From assembly GCA_947462335.1 (NCBI GenBank), contig OX381710.1, forward strand, positions 35,463,204 to 35,527,203: a stretch of 64,000 bases of DNA, written 5' to 3'. The notes under the pieces are model-generated. The model searched no databases. It had not been told where the DNA came from and was given only the letters and a program-made list of their open reading frames with translations. Below, one piece after another: positions 36,201-48,300 of the stretch (its first letter is position 1; the number at the start of each line of letters is the position of its first letter). A program made the position numbers and the translations under genes. This stretch comes from Harmothoe impar. Its lineage: Eukaryota; Annelida; Polychaeta; Phyllodocida; Polynoidae.

Positions 36201-38896
36201 TATAGGCTCCGACTTCCACCATGGTTGAAAACAGAAATTCCAATGGGCAAAAACTACAGCAAACTAAAGAGTTCACTGCGGGATCTCAATCTGCACACGG
36301 TGAGTATTTGGCGCAATAACATATGAATTGAGATGTCAAATGCTGCTATCTCTCTAGTCTTATCAAATAAATATTCTCCCTGATATTGTCCTGCTTCATA
36401 TAATTATTGCAACATGAAAATAAATCTCATACTCACTGTCATACTGGTATTTATGTATCGTCTAGAATTGGATTAGAAGTACTGGTAATGTATGCGGTAT
36501 TGAGCATTTCTCATGATTTTTTTTCATGTCCTATAACATTTATTGTAACTACATAGGTATGTGAGGAGGCAAGATGTCCAAACATCGGGGAGTGCTGGGG
36601 AGGGTCTGAGAGCGGCACCGCCACAGCAACCATAATGGTAAACCCTCTTTATGTCATTCCGTATGTGTATGTGTATGACACCAGGGAAACCCGGAAAGTA
36701 CTTATAAATACAGTGTGCCTTGATTGCTATCTTGACAAACTGAAATTCATTAAAAAATCCTAAGAGAATTATTGCTAGCCCACTTTAATCATCTTTACAG
36801 ATGATTCCTTTTGATATGCATGGGTATTCCTTGACTTAACAGACATGATAAGCCCCATCTGATTAGAGTCTATGATGACACCTACAACATACTATTATGT
36901 ATTTATTGACAGGTGCTTGGTGATACATGTACTCGCGGCTGTCGGTTCTGTTCAGTGAAGACGGCCCGGAACCCACCGCCTCCCGACCCGGAGGAGCCGT
37001 ATAACACGGCTAAGGCGGTCACTGAGTGGGGGCTGGACTATGTGGTCCTCACCTCGGTAGACAGAGACGGTATGTGACACACTTAATAATAGTAAAATTT
37101 GATATTTTCCGAATAATTTTAGTCATATCTTTATCTCTATATGAAACTTAAGGTATTTCATTTTCTAATATTTACTTCATTTGGTTCAGGAAGGTGAAAA
37201 TCTAGAAGTTGTTTGATTGTTAATTAATATGTTGAAAAGTTACCGTAGTATAAGTAGCGATTTCACAATTTGCTATGCTATCTGAGGAGTATTTCCCACT
37301 TTACTGCAGACTTGCCAGATGGAGGAGCGAACCATATTGCCGAGACAGTCCGACAAATGAAACACATGTAAGCACAACAATTGCACTGATTACAACATAT
37401 CATTGCTATAGGTTAGGTTAGGAAATGATGAAAAATATAATGACAAATTTATACATAACCTCCCACCTCTTTATACGAAGGCTATAACTAGCTCAAGAGA
37501 TCTACCAGAACGAGATAATACATTGTATAGAGAGGATAATGCTACCAGAAATGTAATTCCTTTTGTCTTTCAGGAAGCCCAGTTTGTTGGTGGAGACGTT
37601 GACACCAGACTTTGGTGGCGACCTGACCGGGGTGGAGGCGGTGGCCGCCTCGGGGGTGGACGTGTATGCACACAACATGGAGACCGTAGCCGCCCTGCAG
37701 AAGTAAGGGCGAAGCTTCTCATGTACCTATAGGAAACAAGACTGTTTTAATCAATGAAATTAAATTATCAAATCAACAATGCCCATGCATAGAACAAGAG
37801 AACTGCTCGATTTGAACCTTTTTGAAATAAATTCATGTACTGCACTACATGTACCATTATAAACGTTTACATGTTTGTAATACGTGTTGGGCAATGAGGG
37901 AGGCTAATGCAAATATTAAGTAGAAAACTAATAATGGTATACACAGTTTCCTTGACTAAAACCTATCATACAATATACATTACAGGTACGTACGGGACCC
38001 GCGTGCGAATTATGAACAGACGTTGAAGGTACTTGAACACGCCAAACTCTACCGCCCTAACCTGGTCACCAAGACGTCACTCATGTTAGGACTCGGGGAG
38101 ACGGACCAAGAGGTGCTCAATGTCATGAAAGGTTGGTTTTCTATGTCATGTTCAGAATATTCTGTCTCCTTTGTTAATATGAATTAAACCATTCATTTGC
38201 TTGAATATAATTACAGGTCAAACTGTAATCCTCAGTCGTTCTAATGGAACCGGTGGTCTCTATATTTGATATGGGGTTTTACTAGGATATCATTTAATCA
38301 TCATTGCTTATCAAATGAATCATTTTGTAATATCTGAAGACGTATAGTTTTTAAAGCCCGTCATCTGAAAATGATAATATACAAAGATACAGGTCATATT
38401 GATTCCATTTTAATTTCCAGATCTGAGGAGCATCGGAGTGGATTGCTTAACTTTAGGCCAATATATGCAGCCTACAAAAAGACATCTTAAGGTAATCTAA
38501 GATTATGCCTTTAACTTGAGGTCTAAGTCACAGATGTGAAAGTTTCATTGATAGACAATCAAATGTATCTCAAAGAAGTCAAGCTAAGCACATGCAGTAT
38601 TTATAGTAACTATATGTAGGTTATCAATTAATATGACCAATATAATGAAAACAAACATGACTATGATGCACTGTATTATCACACATTGTAATAGAAATCA
38701 ATCTTCTAATTTCTAGGTGAAGGAGTATGTAACCCCAGAGAAGTTTGCTCATTGGGAGCAGCAAGGCAATGAACTGGGGTTCGCATACACAGCCAGTGGC
38801 CCCCTAGTCAGATCCTCCTACAAAGCAGGCGAATTCTTCATATCTAATATCGTGAAGAAGAGACAAGAAGGGGAGTCCACGGCTAGCGGAACATAG
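33269..38896 (+). CDS. LIAS: lipoyl synthase, mitochondrial (10 exons)
   Basis: Radical-SAM enzyme that inserts two sulfurs into protein-bound octanoyl chains to form the lipoyl cofactor of mitochondrial 2-oxoacid dehydrogenases and the glycine cleavage H protein. Exons: 33269-33337, 35831-36012, 36206-36299, 36557-36637, 36913-37069, 37310-37367, 37574-37702, 37986-38131, 38421-38491, 38717-38896. All introns are GT-AG and phases join to 388 aa (human about 372). Cysteines of the auxiliary cluster (CX4CX5C) are residues 117/122/128; the radical-SAM CX3CX2C is 148/152/155; the C-terminal RSSY motif is 361-364. Exon 1 gives a basic, hydroxylated mitochondrial presequence without acidic residues; it was chosen because its ATG frame ends at a GTGAGA donor in the required phase, 2.5 kb before exon 2. 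All catalytic motifs are intact. Exon 1 is the least certain part. Confidence 0.96.
34094..34407. mobile_element. 314-bp MITE in LIAS intron 1
   Basis: Ends GGGAGTGATCATTTATTATC and, inverted, GGGAGTGATCATTTTTTAAC; flanked by TTA on both sides (34091-34093 and 34408-34410). The interior is nearly all G runs alternating with CAAAAAAATT, giving strong G-quadruplex potential. It is related in design to the 2.18-kb element at 2715. Insertion in the sense intron appears tolerated. Confidence 0.85.
34411..35679. mobile_element. 1.27-kb TTA-targeting transposon in LIAS intron 1
   Basis: Ends GGGGCTGTCCATAAATGACG and, inverted, GGGGCCATCCAAAAATGACG, each continuing TCACACT, with about 24 of 27 positions matching. 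It is flanked by TTA (34408-34410 and 35680-35682); the left TTA is also the right duplication of the preceding MITE. The interior carries CATGTC/GACATG repeats (34690-35370) and no transposase frame. Confidence 0.8.
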
Positions 38897-38943
38897 CAAA
38901 GATAATCAATTAGCATAATTTTAGTACCTGGTACAGCTGTTTG

Positions 38944-38949
38944 AATAAA
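38944..38949 (+). terminator. LIAS polyadenylation signal
   Basis: AATAAA 48 bp after the stop codon, at the expected place for a short 3' UTR. Confidence 0.7.
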
Positions 38950-39904
38950 TTGGTTGAATGTACCAGTTTATGTTTAATACTTGTTATGAGAATTGACGTC
39001 AGACAATTAATGCACATCATGCCCGGACAGGATGATACACTGATGACAAAATAGAAAAGGCATACATGTAGGCTGTATGTATGGATAATTGAACCGCCAG
39101 CGGTTGTTAGGATGCGTTCATTCGCTCTGTGAGTTGTATCTGAGTAGATACTCGAGTAGATCTGGAGTTGGTGCTATGGAGACCGTATATATAATGACAC
39201 CAAGTTAAGTGAGATGAACCTCAAGGTTGCTGTCATACTTGGTGGTTGTAGATATAAGGGCCATATTGAGGATTGCAAGGGAAAGATAGCATACTGGAGT
39301 CAAAGTCCCTTTGGTATACATGGATGTTGCATTAACTCGCGCATCTCGGTGGATATTGACCACCTTACATAGACATCATCTGTCGCAGACTCTACACCAT
39401 TGTAACAGTAATATATAATGGTTTTGGGTAATATAATAGATAACAGAATCAAGCTCACCTATTGACCATTACTGTGATGATAGTAGTACATGAAAAACAC
39501 TATTGGTCTATTCTAATTAGGTAATACATTTTCACCAGCTGGAGAGTTGCTAGGTCTAAGCTGTAAAATGCTTGACTGCAATTAAACGGCAACGGTTATG
39601 AAAGCAAATATTGGTTTAACACCAGTGTCTTACGGTAACCATGGATATGATATTCTCTATTACACCATTAGATTGTGCTTATGGTGGGGAAATTATGTAA
39701 ATAAAAGTCCATATTATTAAAAGGTGTTGTTTTTCGTTTCTATGTTTAATGAGAAAAGATTTTCTTTACTGAAATAATGGCAAAGAAAGTTTAATGTATA
39801 TACAACATATGATAATCGCCAACGCACATAGATCACATGCCCAAAGCCACACACAGTGAGCAAAACAATACTGTGAGCACATATGGTACCCCTTAATACT
39901 GATA
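38950..39904. other. no gene seen
   Basis: AT-rich intergenic DNA between LIAS and the minisatellite. No features are supported. Confidence 0.5.
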
Positions 39905-40640
39905 CATAGAGCCTGTGAGCACATACCCCCAGTCATTTACTACTGACCATATAGGGAGCACATACCCCCACAGTCATATACTACTGACATACATATTGAG
40001 CACGTACCCCCACAGTCATATACTAATGACACACATAGTGAGCACGTACCCCCACAGTCATATACTAATGACAAACATAGTGAGCAAGTATCCCAAAAGT
40101 CATATACTACTGACACACATAGTGTGCACGTACCCCCACAGTCATATACTACTGACACACATAGTGAGCACATACTCCCAAAGTCATATACTACTGACAC
40201 ACATAGTGAGCACATACCCCCACAGTCATATACTACTGACATACATATTGAGCACGTACCCCCACAGTCATATACTACTGACATACATATTGAGCACGTA
40301 CCCCCCACAGTCATATACTAATGACACACATAGTGAGCACGTACCCCCACAGTCATATACTAATGACAAACATAGTGAGCATGTATCCCAAAAGTCATAT
40401 ACTACTGACACACATAGTGTGCACGTACCCCCACAGTCATATACTACTGACACACATAGTGAGCACGTACCCCCACAGTCATATACTACTTACACACATA
40501 GTGGGCACATACCCCAAAAGTCATATACTACTGACACACATAGCGAGCACATAACCCCACAATCATGTACTACTGACACACATAATGAGCACATACTCCC
40601 ACAGTCAAATAATACTGATGTACATAGTGAGCACATACCT
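39905..40640 (+). repeat. 42-bp minisatellite, about 17 units
   Basis: The unit resembles GAGCACATACCCCCACAGTC followed by ATATACTACTGACACACATAGT. Since 42 is divisible by three, long frames are open on both strands (261 codons on +, 124 on -) as artefacts. Unit variants recur in order with a super-period of seven units (for example the TATCCCAAAAG variant near 40086 and 40381, 295 bp apart), showing higher-order duplication. Confidence 0.95.
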
Positions 40641-40980
40641 AAAAAGGAAAAAGAGGGTGATATTATTGCTTGGAGCGTACCTGGTGGATGGAGTATATAG
40701 CCCACTGTTCCCTCCTAAACCCATGTTAACTAATAACCCCCTGGACCTACTATTTCTGATAAGATTTCCTCCAAATTCAATATGGGGATTGAGAAAAACA
40801 CATAACACATGAGATATATGGAGGTAAAAAACCTTTTCTAGCAACTAAATGCATGTGGTTTCATCTGTGCTTAAGAAAATAGGTTTTCAATGGGCTTTGT
40901 GGACTGTATACTCCATCCACCAGGGGGCACCATACCGTGGGCTTTTGGGGACAAGGGATCGGTCAGTGGACCCGTCTTAG
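40641..40980. mobile_element. inverted-repeat insert splitting the minisatellite
   Basis: The array stops here and resumes after it. Within lie arms CTGGTGGATGGAGTATATAG (40681-40700) and its complement at 40904-40923, 19 of 20 matching, enclosing about 200 bp without a gene. It is probably a short transposon or hairpin-forming insert; exact ends and target duplication are unclear. Confidence 0.55.
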
Positions 40981-41430
40981 TATATACTACTGACCTCATA
41001 TACTACTGGCACACATAGTACATGTAATCACACACCCTCACATTCACATACTACTGATGCACACAGTGAGCCCATACCCCCAATGTTATATACTACTGAC
41101 ACACATAGTGAGCACATACCCCCACATTCATATGCTACTCACTGACACACATAGTGAGCTCATGTACCCAAATTCATATACTACTCACACACATGTGGGG
41201 ATATGTGCTCACTATGTGTGAGTAGTATATGAACATGAATATGTGTGAGTAGTATATGAATATGTGTGAGTAGTATATGATATATGAGTAGTTCATATAC
41301 TACTTACATATAGTGAGCACATACCCCCACATTCATATGCTACTCACTGACACACATAGTGAGCTCGTACACCCAAAGTTATATACTACTCACACAGTGA
41401 GCACATACCCCAATGTCATCTAATCGTAGT
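40981..41430. repeat. degenerate continuation of the 42-bp minisatellite
   Basis: More diverged units of the same repeat. At 41180-41300 orientation flips: GTGAGTAGTATATGAA units are the reverse complement of the TTCATATACTACTCAC units before and after, so the segment forms a local palindrome. Confidence 0.8.
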
Positions 41431-42282
41431 ACTCACACATACTCTAATTTTCCTGTCTCTCCACATCAATCCAAACAATGGAAGTAACACTTTAATGAGC
41501 CCGTGTATATGTATGCTCACTTTGTATGTTATGGTTGGTGTGAATGTGTGTGGGAGGGTGGACTTTATTGTCTGCAGGTGAAAGCATTGATTTTGCAAAA
41601 CACTCCATTGATGGACAGGTGATTGTCAATGAAGCTGGTCACCCTAAAAAGATAGGATGCCATATAATGTCTCCAACCTTCCTACTCCAAGTTACGACTC
41701 TACTATCAGACGGGAGCATCTAGGGCTGTCTGAGAATTAGGGACAGAAGAAACTTAAATATTGATACTGCGAATGTAGAGGGTATCAATTACCCTGCTCT
41801 TATAACGACCTGCGCTGATTCAAGACCTGCGCTGATTCAAGCTACAACAATATCCTATAAATGTCCCTTTTAATACCCTGCGCTTATTCAAGACCTGCGC
41901 TCATTTCAGAACCCTGCACTTATTCAAGCCACTGCGGTAATTCCCTACCTGCCCACCAGACCATCTGAGGAATTATTGGAGAGAATGTACAGCTAACGTT
42001 ATCTGTGAGCTAATTAGGCTAGACAACTAAGTGAGTGACGACTGCCTACACATACCAAAAATCAGTCTCTGTAGGCTATGCAAGTAGTGGCTTGAATAAA
42101 CGCAAGGGTCTAAAAATAAGCGTAGGTCTTAATAAGCGCAGGGAAAATCAAGTTATTGAAATGGATTTTCCTATATCTAGGATTATCGCAGGTCTTGCAC
42201 TAAAGCTCGACCAGACAGCGCAACAGTCGAGTGTATGGGGTAGATTCGAGGTGTAGATTGCAACTAATAAAAGATCTGTGGA

Positions 42283-42430
42283 GACAAACAGGACCCACAT
42301 AGTTGATAACCATATCTCACCCAGTTACAATTAATTCACATAATAATTATAGATATAGACATATCTTTACGAGATCGATACTGCCCTCGAGACATGTACC
42401 ATGTGGCATTATAGTGAGACCCATACAGAC
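42283..42430 (+). repeat. dispersed repeat, copy 1 (partner 43415-43555)
   Basis: Shares ATCTCACCCAGT, ATAGACATATCT and ACATACCATGT-like blocks in the same order with 43415-43555. CACGTGGCGGCC at 42844 and 43632 extends the similarity further. This is an old local duplication of non-coding DNA. Confidence 0.65.
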
Positions 42431-42479
42431 TGATACAAATTAGGTATAATCTAATATAATACTACTACTACTATTACAA

Positions 42480-42822
42480 TAGGTCGAGTTACATATACAG
42501 TTCTACTACGTCATACTGTGGGCAAACAAAGGCAACACATGCTTAGGTAACCTCACCATGATAGCCACACACCAGGGTCATTACATTAAAATCTATTTTT
42601 TTAATTACCCCATGGCTATAGTGAAACATATCTTTCACCATACAATATGATATGTTAAATGTATGAATTCATGTGTATCTCATGATACATGTATGGGCAT
42701 TTATATTTATACAAAACTGGTTGATTCAGAGTCATCCTACCTCGTGGTCACAGTCCAGTGGTCTGTTTGCCCACCATACCTCCGATATAAATAGAATAAT
42801 CAAGTATATGTAACTCGACCTA
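42480..42822. mobile_element. 343-bp inverted-repeat element (MITE-like)
   Basis: TAGGTCGAGTTACATATAC at the left end is an exact 19-bp complement of the right end (42804-42822). No coding frame is present, and no convincing target duplication. It lies between the two blocks of the 42-43 kb duplication and is absent from the second copy. Confidence 0.65.
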
Positions 42823-42869
42823 TTATGGTACAGCTATGCAATCACGTGGCGGCCTTATGGGTGTGGACC

Positions 42870-43195
42870 ACCAAATTCGACATGGCGACATGGGCATTTC
42901 TTAAAATCGACATTTGACATAGCTGTTTCTTAAAATCGACATGTGACATGGCAACCTAAGCGACATATGACATGGACAAACCTTAAAATCGACATGTGAC
43001 ATGAAGCCTAGTGACATGACATCAAGCTTAGCGACAAGGAAAAAGTAGGATAACTAAAACTGAAGTGCATCTAGGTGTCTCTATCCGTATAGAATACCCA
43101 ATAATTGAATTGGGTTAGTGACATAAGTGACACAGGTTTTTGCTTAGTGACATGGGACATGGGCATTTCTTATAATCGACAGGGGACATGGGACC
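42870..43195. repeat. GACATG/CGACATGTGACATGG repeat array
   Basis: Repeated GACATGG, CATTTCTTAAAATCGACAT and TTAGTGACAT steps, the same family as 34690-35370 and 19734-20130. It appears inserted relative to the related sequence near 43632. Confidence 0.75.
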
Positions 43196-43414
43196 CCCCC
43201 ATCCAGAGCCCCGGCCTTGCTTGCCCGTAAGAGCCGGCCCTGTCACATAGGAGCAGTGGAAACTTGAATCTGCCCTTTACTCCCATTCCCATAATCTTAC
43301 ACAAGAAAATTACCTGTACCAGAGAGTAAATGCTACTGGGGGATGATGCCTAGCCACACGTTGTGCGCAGTGTGTGTGTGTGTGGGGGGGGGGGGGCAAA
43401 GGTCACGTGGTTGA

Positions 43415-43710
43415 TACTTTGTAGGGTATATAAACCAGATCTCACCCAGTAAAATTGATACACTGATAGGAATTATTATAAACATAGACATATCTCTGTA
43501 AATGAGATCGACACTATCATACAACACATACCATGTATCGTTATAGTGAAGACTGGAAATTATTAGGGCTTAATTGGAATATATTAAAAAACAGTAAGGT
43601 GTAATGTTACTATGGTCAAACTACCCAACCACGTGGCGGCCATTATAATGATTGCCCCCAGTCCAGACCCTGTGACGTAGCAGCAGAGGAAACTCTAACC
43701 TCTGCTATGC
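43415..43710 (+). repeat. dispersed repeat, copy 2
   Basis: Partner of 42283-42430 and of the flanks of the GACATG array (CACGTGGCGGCC...CAGAGGAAACT). Confidence 0.6.
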
Positions 43711-45300
43711 ATCATGCTAACTGGTATTTTGAAACCTGTTGAACCGTGTCCGGTCAGTACGCACTGGAGTGTTGTCGGAGTCAGAAGGCGGAGACAGCAG
43801 ACAACCTAGCCCGGTACATTTATGGTTAGTACCAGTGTACAGGGTCAAGGAGCCAATGTCAACTGTAAACGAACGAATTGCCCAGATGTACAAGGCAGCA
43901 TGTTCCTCAAATAAACTGTCCCCTCGTTATAATGTGTGTTGAATAGACACTTTAAAAACGCTATGTAGACCAATATTGATGTAGACACAAGAAAATGTGT
44001 ATGTGGGTCCCATTACAATTGCAAACTCGTATCTATGGGTCATATTGCTAAGGTGACTGTCAATGACTATATGACACAATACAATTCAAGATTTGAAGGG
44101 AGGAAAGTAATCAACCACAAGAGAATCTTGCAATGTTGAATTAAGATGCCCTGGATTGAAATGGCATCTACATGTATCAGTGGCATGTATTTGAGAGAAG
44201 AAAATCCGACCAAAAATGGGTATCTACATTTGACCCACCAGTTGATGATAATATTAAAAAAAAGAAGAGCCAAAGAATAGACTATAAATACTACTCCCTA
44301 CCTCTCAAGCTTCCTAATTTGATCAATTGTCTTGACCAAAGGAAATTAATATAATTCCATACGGAACCCCATGTAAACGCTGGGAATGTATCCAAATGTA
44401 GGAAAGGTGTCATATTTACGATAATGTAAGTGGTTCTGCATTAATTACAGAGTTCATCATGTCCATGACATGGGCCTAGTTGGACATATTAGGGCAAATT
44501 GTAGGTATACAATATGTGACTTCAGCTAAGAGTTGAGATATCGCGTCTGGTTTGGTCGAAGGTCAACGTGACATTTCTGTCCTGGCTGGAGACTTACCAG
44601 ACGTTTCTTTATATTACATAACCCCCCGGGCATAACCCCCTACCCCGGGCCTCCACCATGCGCCCCAGGGCTAGGCTGACCACGACCACGCGTTGGCCGT
44701 AGGGTTATTGCTGGACTCTGAAATCGACATCTTGTCACCAGGACATAAGTGTTTACTCCGTCCTAAGCCAAATTTAATTTCGCGCAATGATATGAATAAA
44801 TATATCAGATTATATCATATCAAAGTAGATTCATTGGCTTACATACTGTAGGTACATGATATAATCAAGAATAATGATTGCCCCGCTTAATATCGAGTAT
44901 TCCTATTCATAGAAAAGAAAAATACCCCTAAAGTTTCGTGGCAGTGAAATATAATTGCTGGTGGGGGTGTCGTGGTCCATTGGTCACCAGGTACCTGGAA
45001 CGAGTTCTGTCAGCCCACCTCTTGGACGAGTCCATTTTGAATCGAAACGGAGGGGATCCAGGCCATTTTGATAAATATGAAATTCAATAAATACAATTAT
45101 CTACGTTTAACCCTTCTATATACAATTTACCATCTACGAGAGTGAACGTATAAAATACATACCAAGCAGATTTATTCATAGAAATTCCATAATTCCTTTG
45201 CTATGGTGATGCTCGTTTTTTAGGACTGTGAAGCTGGCACCCCTCCAGGAGGAGTCCCGTGGTCCGGGTGAGGCCCTTGGTCGGGCAGCCACGTGGGCAG
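43711..45300. other. no gene seen
   Basis: Intergenic DNA upstream of the large secreted-protein gene. A GC-richer block at 45220-45310 adjoins the promoter and contains CACGTG. Confidence 0.45.
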
Positions 45301-45309
45301 CTGGGGCAG

Positions 45310-45317
45310 TATAAAAG
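45310..45317 (+). promoter_or_regulatory. TATA box of the secreted-protein gene
   Basis: TATAAAAG, with an initiator-like TCAGG 25 bp downstream and the start codon 65 bp downstream, so the 5' UTR would be about 38 nt. Such a strong TATA box often marks tissue-specific, highly expressed genes; that is inference here. Confidence 0.7.
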
Positions 45318-45374
45318 CCCTGCCCTGCAGGATCTCAGGCACACAGCGTTTGTGAGCATCAAACGATCTTCGTC

Positions 45375-48300
45375 ATGGCGTTCTCCGTAGTGCAATTCCT
45401 CGTTCTGGTTGGCGCAGCCGTGGGTGAGTATGGGTTTATGTGTTTCAGGACTTTGAATTCTATCATGGAGACTAGAACGTCTGGAGACTTCTTCATGTTA
45501 TACTTTAGACTTATTTGTTTCATATCCCTATAGAGGCTACAGAGCAGCGGCCTGGAAGTATGCTACTTGGACTCCCATAGTCTTCTGGATCATAGTACAG
45601 AAAATAGCCATGTGTGTTCACTAACTCTTAGCATTTATATCTATACAACCTGTAGAACGGCTGCACATTTTGTTGGTTTGAAATTTTGCTTATCCTCTTG
45701 TCATTTCTCTGGCATATACCTCAGTATTGTAATGTTTCCATTACCCGTACAGCGATTCCGCCATCTGGGCGCTACTTCAGTGAGGACTCGTGGGATGCCG
45801 TCCCAGCGTACAGTGAGTCCACCATGTGCACGCACAAGGTCGCCAACACTCTCAAACTCGGTGAGCATACTTCTTACTTATAATGTCAGCCGTACTGACC
45901 TACCCATCCTGCGTCAAGAACTTATTGATGATGGCGCAATTTGAGCGGCCAACTGCGTTTTTGAAGTGATCCTTACTGGAAAGTGTCTGGACCACCAAAT
46001 TCAGCATGCCATGGCTCTTTTCCTGAACCTTTCTATACATAGCAAGGAGATTACATTATACATTTCTGTATAGTGTCTATCATATTGAAGACCGAATGTC
46101 CGCTACAGCCACTATATTCTGTGCCCTTTTCTCAACACCACACCATATTTCCGAAATGTGCATTGCTGACTTGTACTTCTGTTTTCAGCCATTGTGTACA
46201 CTGAGCTGTTTGAGGGCCTCCACCCGCTGTACACGACGCTCCACGAGGTGTACACGGAGCCCGCGCTTTCCGTCAGGGTGACGTCACTATTGTCGTCTGC
46301 TCGTGTGATGCAGCCCAGGTACCTCCTGGACACCACCTACAGCCACAGAGTACCAGGTAAGGCCCCCAGCTATTCCCAATTTGGATTAACTTGCATGAAA
46401 GGCCCTGGACACTTGTCTTTGAATCTGGGTGCAGTGGAAGAATTCGGCCTTATTAACTTTTACATTGATTATTGTACATCCCTATCCCTCACCATACGAC
46501 TAAATCCTTCATGCAGTAGACTCTATAAAATAGTATGCCTAGATATGCCTGGCCACTTTAATTCAAACAACTGTTATGTAGCAAATATAAACTCTTCCTA
46601 TTTTAATAAGATCCTTATTACATAACTATGTATACTTTCATGTCAGTTCTGCTGTGGACCATGTCCGAGATGCGGCCCATGTTAGAGGAGCGCCGCCCTA
46701 CCACCCGGATGTTGGAGAAACTGAGCCGGAAGTTGGCGGCGGACTGCAACAGTCTGTTCACGGAGGAGGAAGTGACGACACTCCTCAAGCACCTGACCAC
46801 CTCGTAAGGGCACGGTTATATCACGCTTATGAAATGGTTAAATGTGCATTATATGGGTAATGGTATTTTTGGTAACGTGGTAAGAAAATGCTCGGGAGGT
46901 ACTCATAATTGCCCTTTTCAGCTCAGGTGATTTCCCCTGTAACTCGCTCATTCCTCGTATATAAGCGCAGAGGCATGCAACACTTAATGTTGGTCTTTTA
47001 AACCCGCAGTTCTGACTGCACGTGCAGTCGGGACAGGTACTCATCTCTATAGCCTTTAGGGGCGCTGGGCCTTTAATGCTGTCCCATATATTTGAACCCT
47101 ACATGGCATTGGGACATGGTCACCGGAATGTGGGAATATCTACAGGACATTCCTTATGGTCGCGACTTGGGCATTTCTTTGAGCTTCATGACTATGGGGA
47201 TCTCTGCCATTCTTCTATAATGCCTTGCTGTACAGTATAGCATCTTTATACCTCTATTTGCAGTGAGTCTAACTTCATTACCGAACTGAAGGGTATCATT
47301 GCCATGCTTCCGGCTACCAGTGACGTCAGAACCCGTCTGACGTCGCGCATTGAGGTGGTTACTGTAACCATGAAATGGGCACGTCACCTGCTGATGACTA
47401 GGATGACAACCCCCTCAGAGATCATCACCTACTGGAGTAAGTATGACCCTTAGGAGGCACTACAGATATCAGTCTTAATACTCCCTATATGGGAGTTGCC
47501 ACTTTTATCAATCCTACCACTTTATTCAATGAAGATACCAGTTATTTGGTGACTATTTAAGAAAGGTCGATTTAATTGACCTGAGATTTCAATTTGAGTT
47601 AAATTTTAGTAACTCCCTCTTGAAGAGCACTCCTCCAGTGCAGCCAATCCCTCTATAAATACAGAAACTCCCCAAACATGTGGCCACATATCATAGTCCC
47701 AAGCATGGCCACAGAGGTAAAGTTGACTGTTCTTGCTACACGGTTCTAACATTATCCTTACACTGATTCTTTGCCCACAGCCGAGACCAGGCCACGCGTT
47801 GAAGCGGCTGGATCATCTGAATCCTCTTCATCCTCTTCATCCTCTGAATCTTGGGAGTCTTGGGAGTCTAACGAATCTTGGGAATCCAATGAAATTCTTC
47901 GGGAGGCCGCGCCGATGTCTGTCCGCCTGCCCATCTCTGTCCGCCTGCCTCGCCCCACGGAGGTCCGCTGCTACAAGCAGAAACTCGACATATACAAACT
48001 CCGTAAGGCCTTGTGTTTATGACTTCACTAGTTTCATGTGACTATTAATACACCTCGCCATCCCTTGTTGCACGCCTCTTGGCCTATAGTTGCCCTACTT
48101 GGAGGCCTTGTAGAAGCTTTGTGTATTTCCTGGCGACCAGGTCGACATGATGCTGAAAAGTTAGACTAGACATGACTTTTAATTGATTAAACCAATTTGC
48201 TGATCGACATTGATGCTGACTGAATATAATTAATTGCTATAATGTTACAATATTAAAACTTGTCCTCCCTGCGAAAGATCCTGTACACATGTACTACTAA

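Noticed and set aside
39915..40700. 261-codon open frame on the + strand and 124-codon frame on the - strand
   Set aside because: Both are translations of the 42-bp minisatellite, whose period is divisible by three; there is no gene signal.
47016..47042. 27-nt in-frame micro-exon between exons 4 and 5 of the secreted-protein gene
   Set aside because: Frame-compatible, but the donor (GTACTC) is weak and the larger exon at 47264 joins directly in phase.
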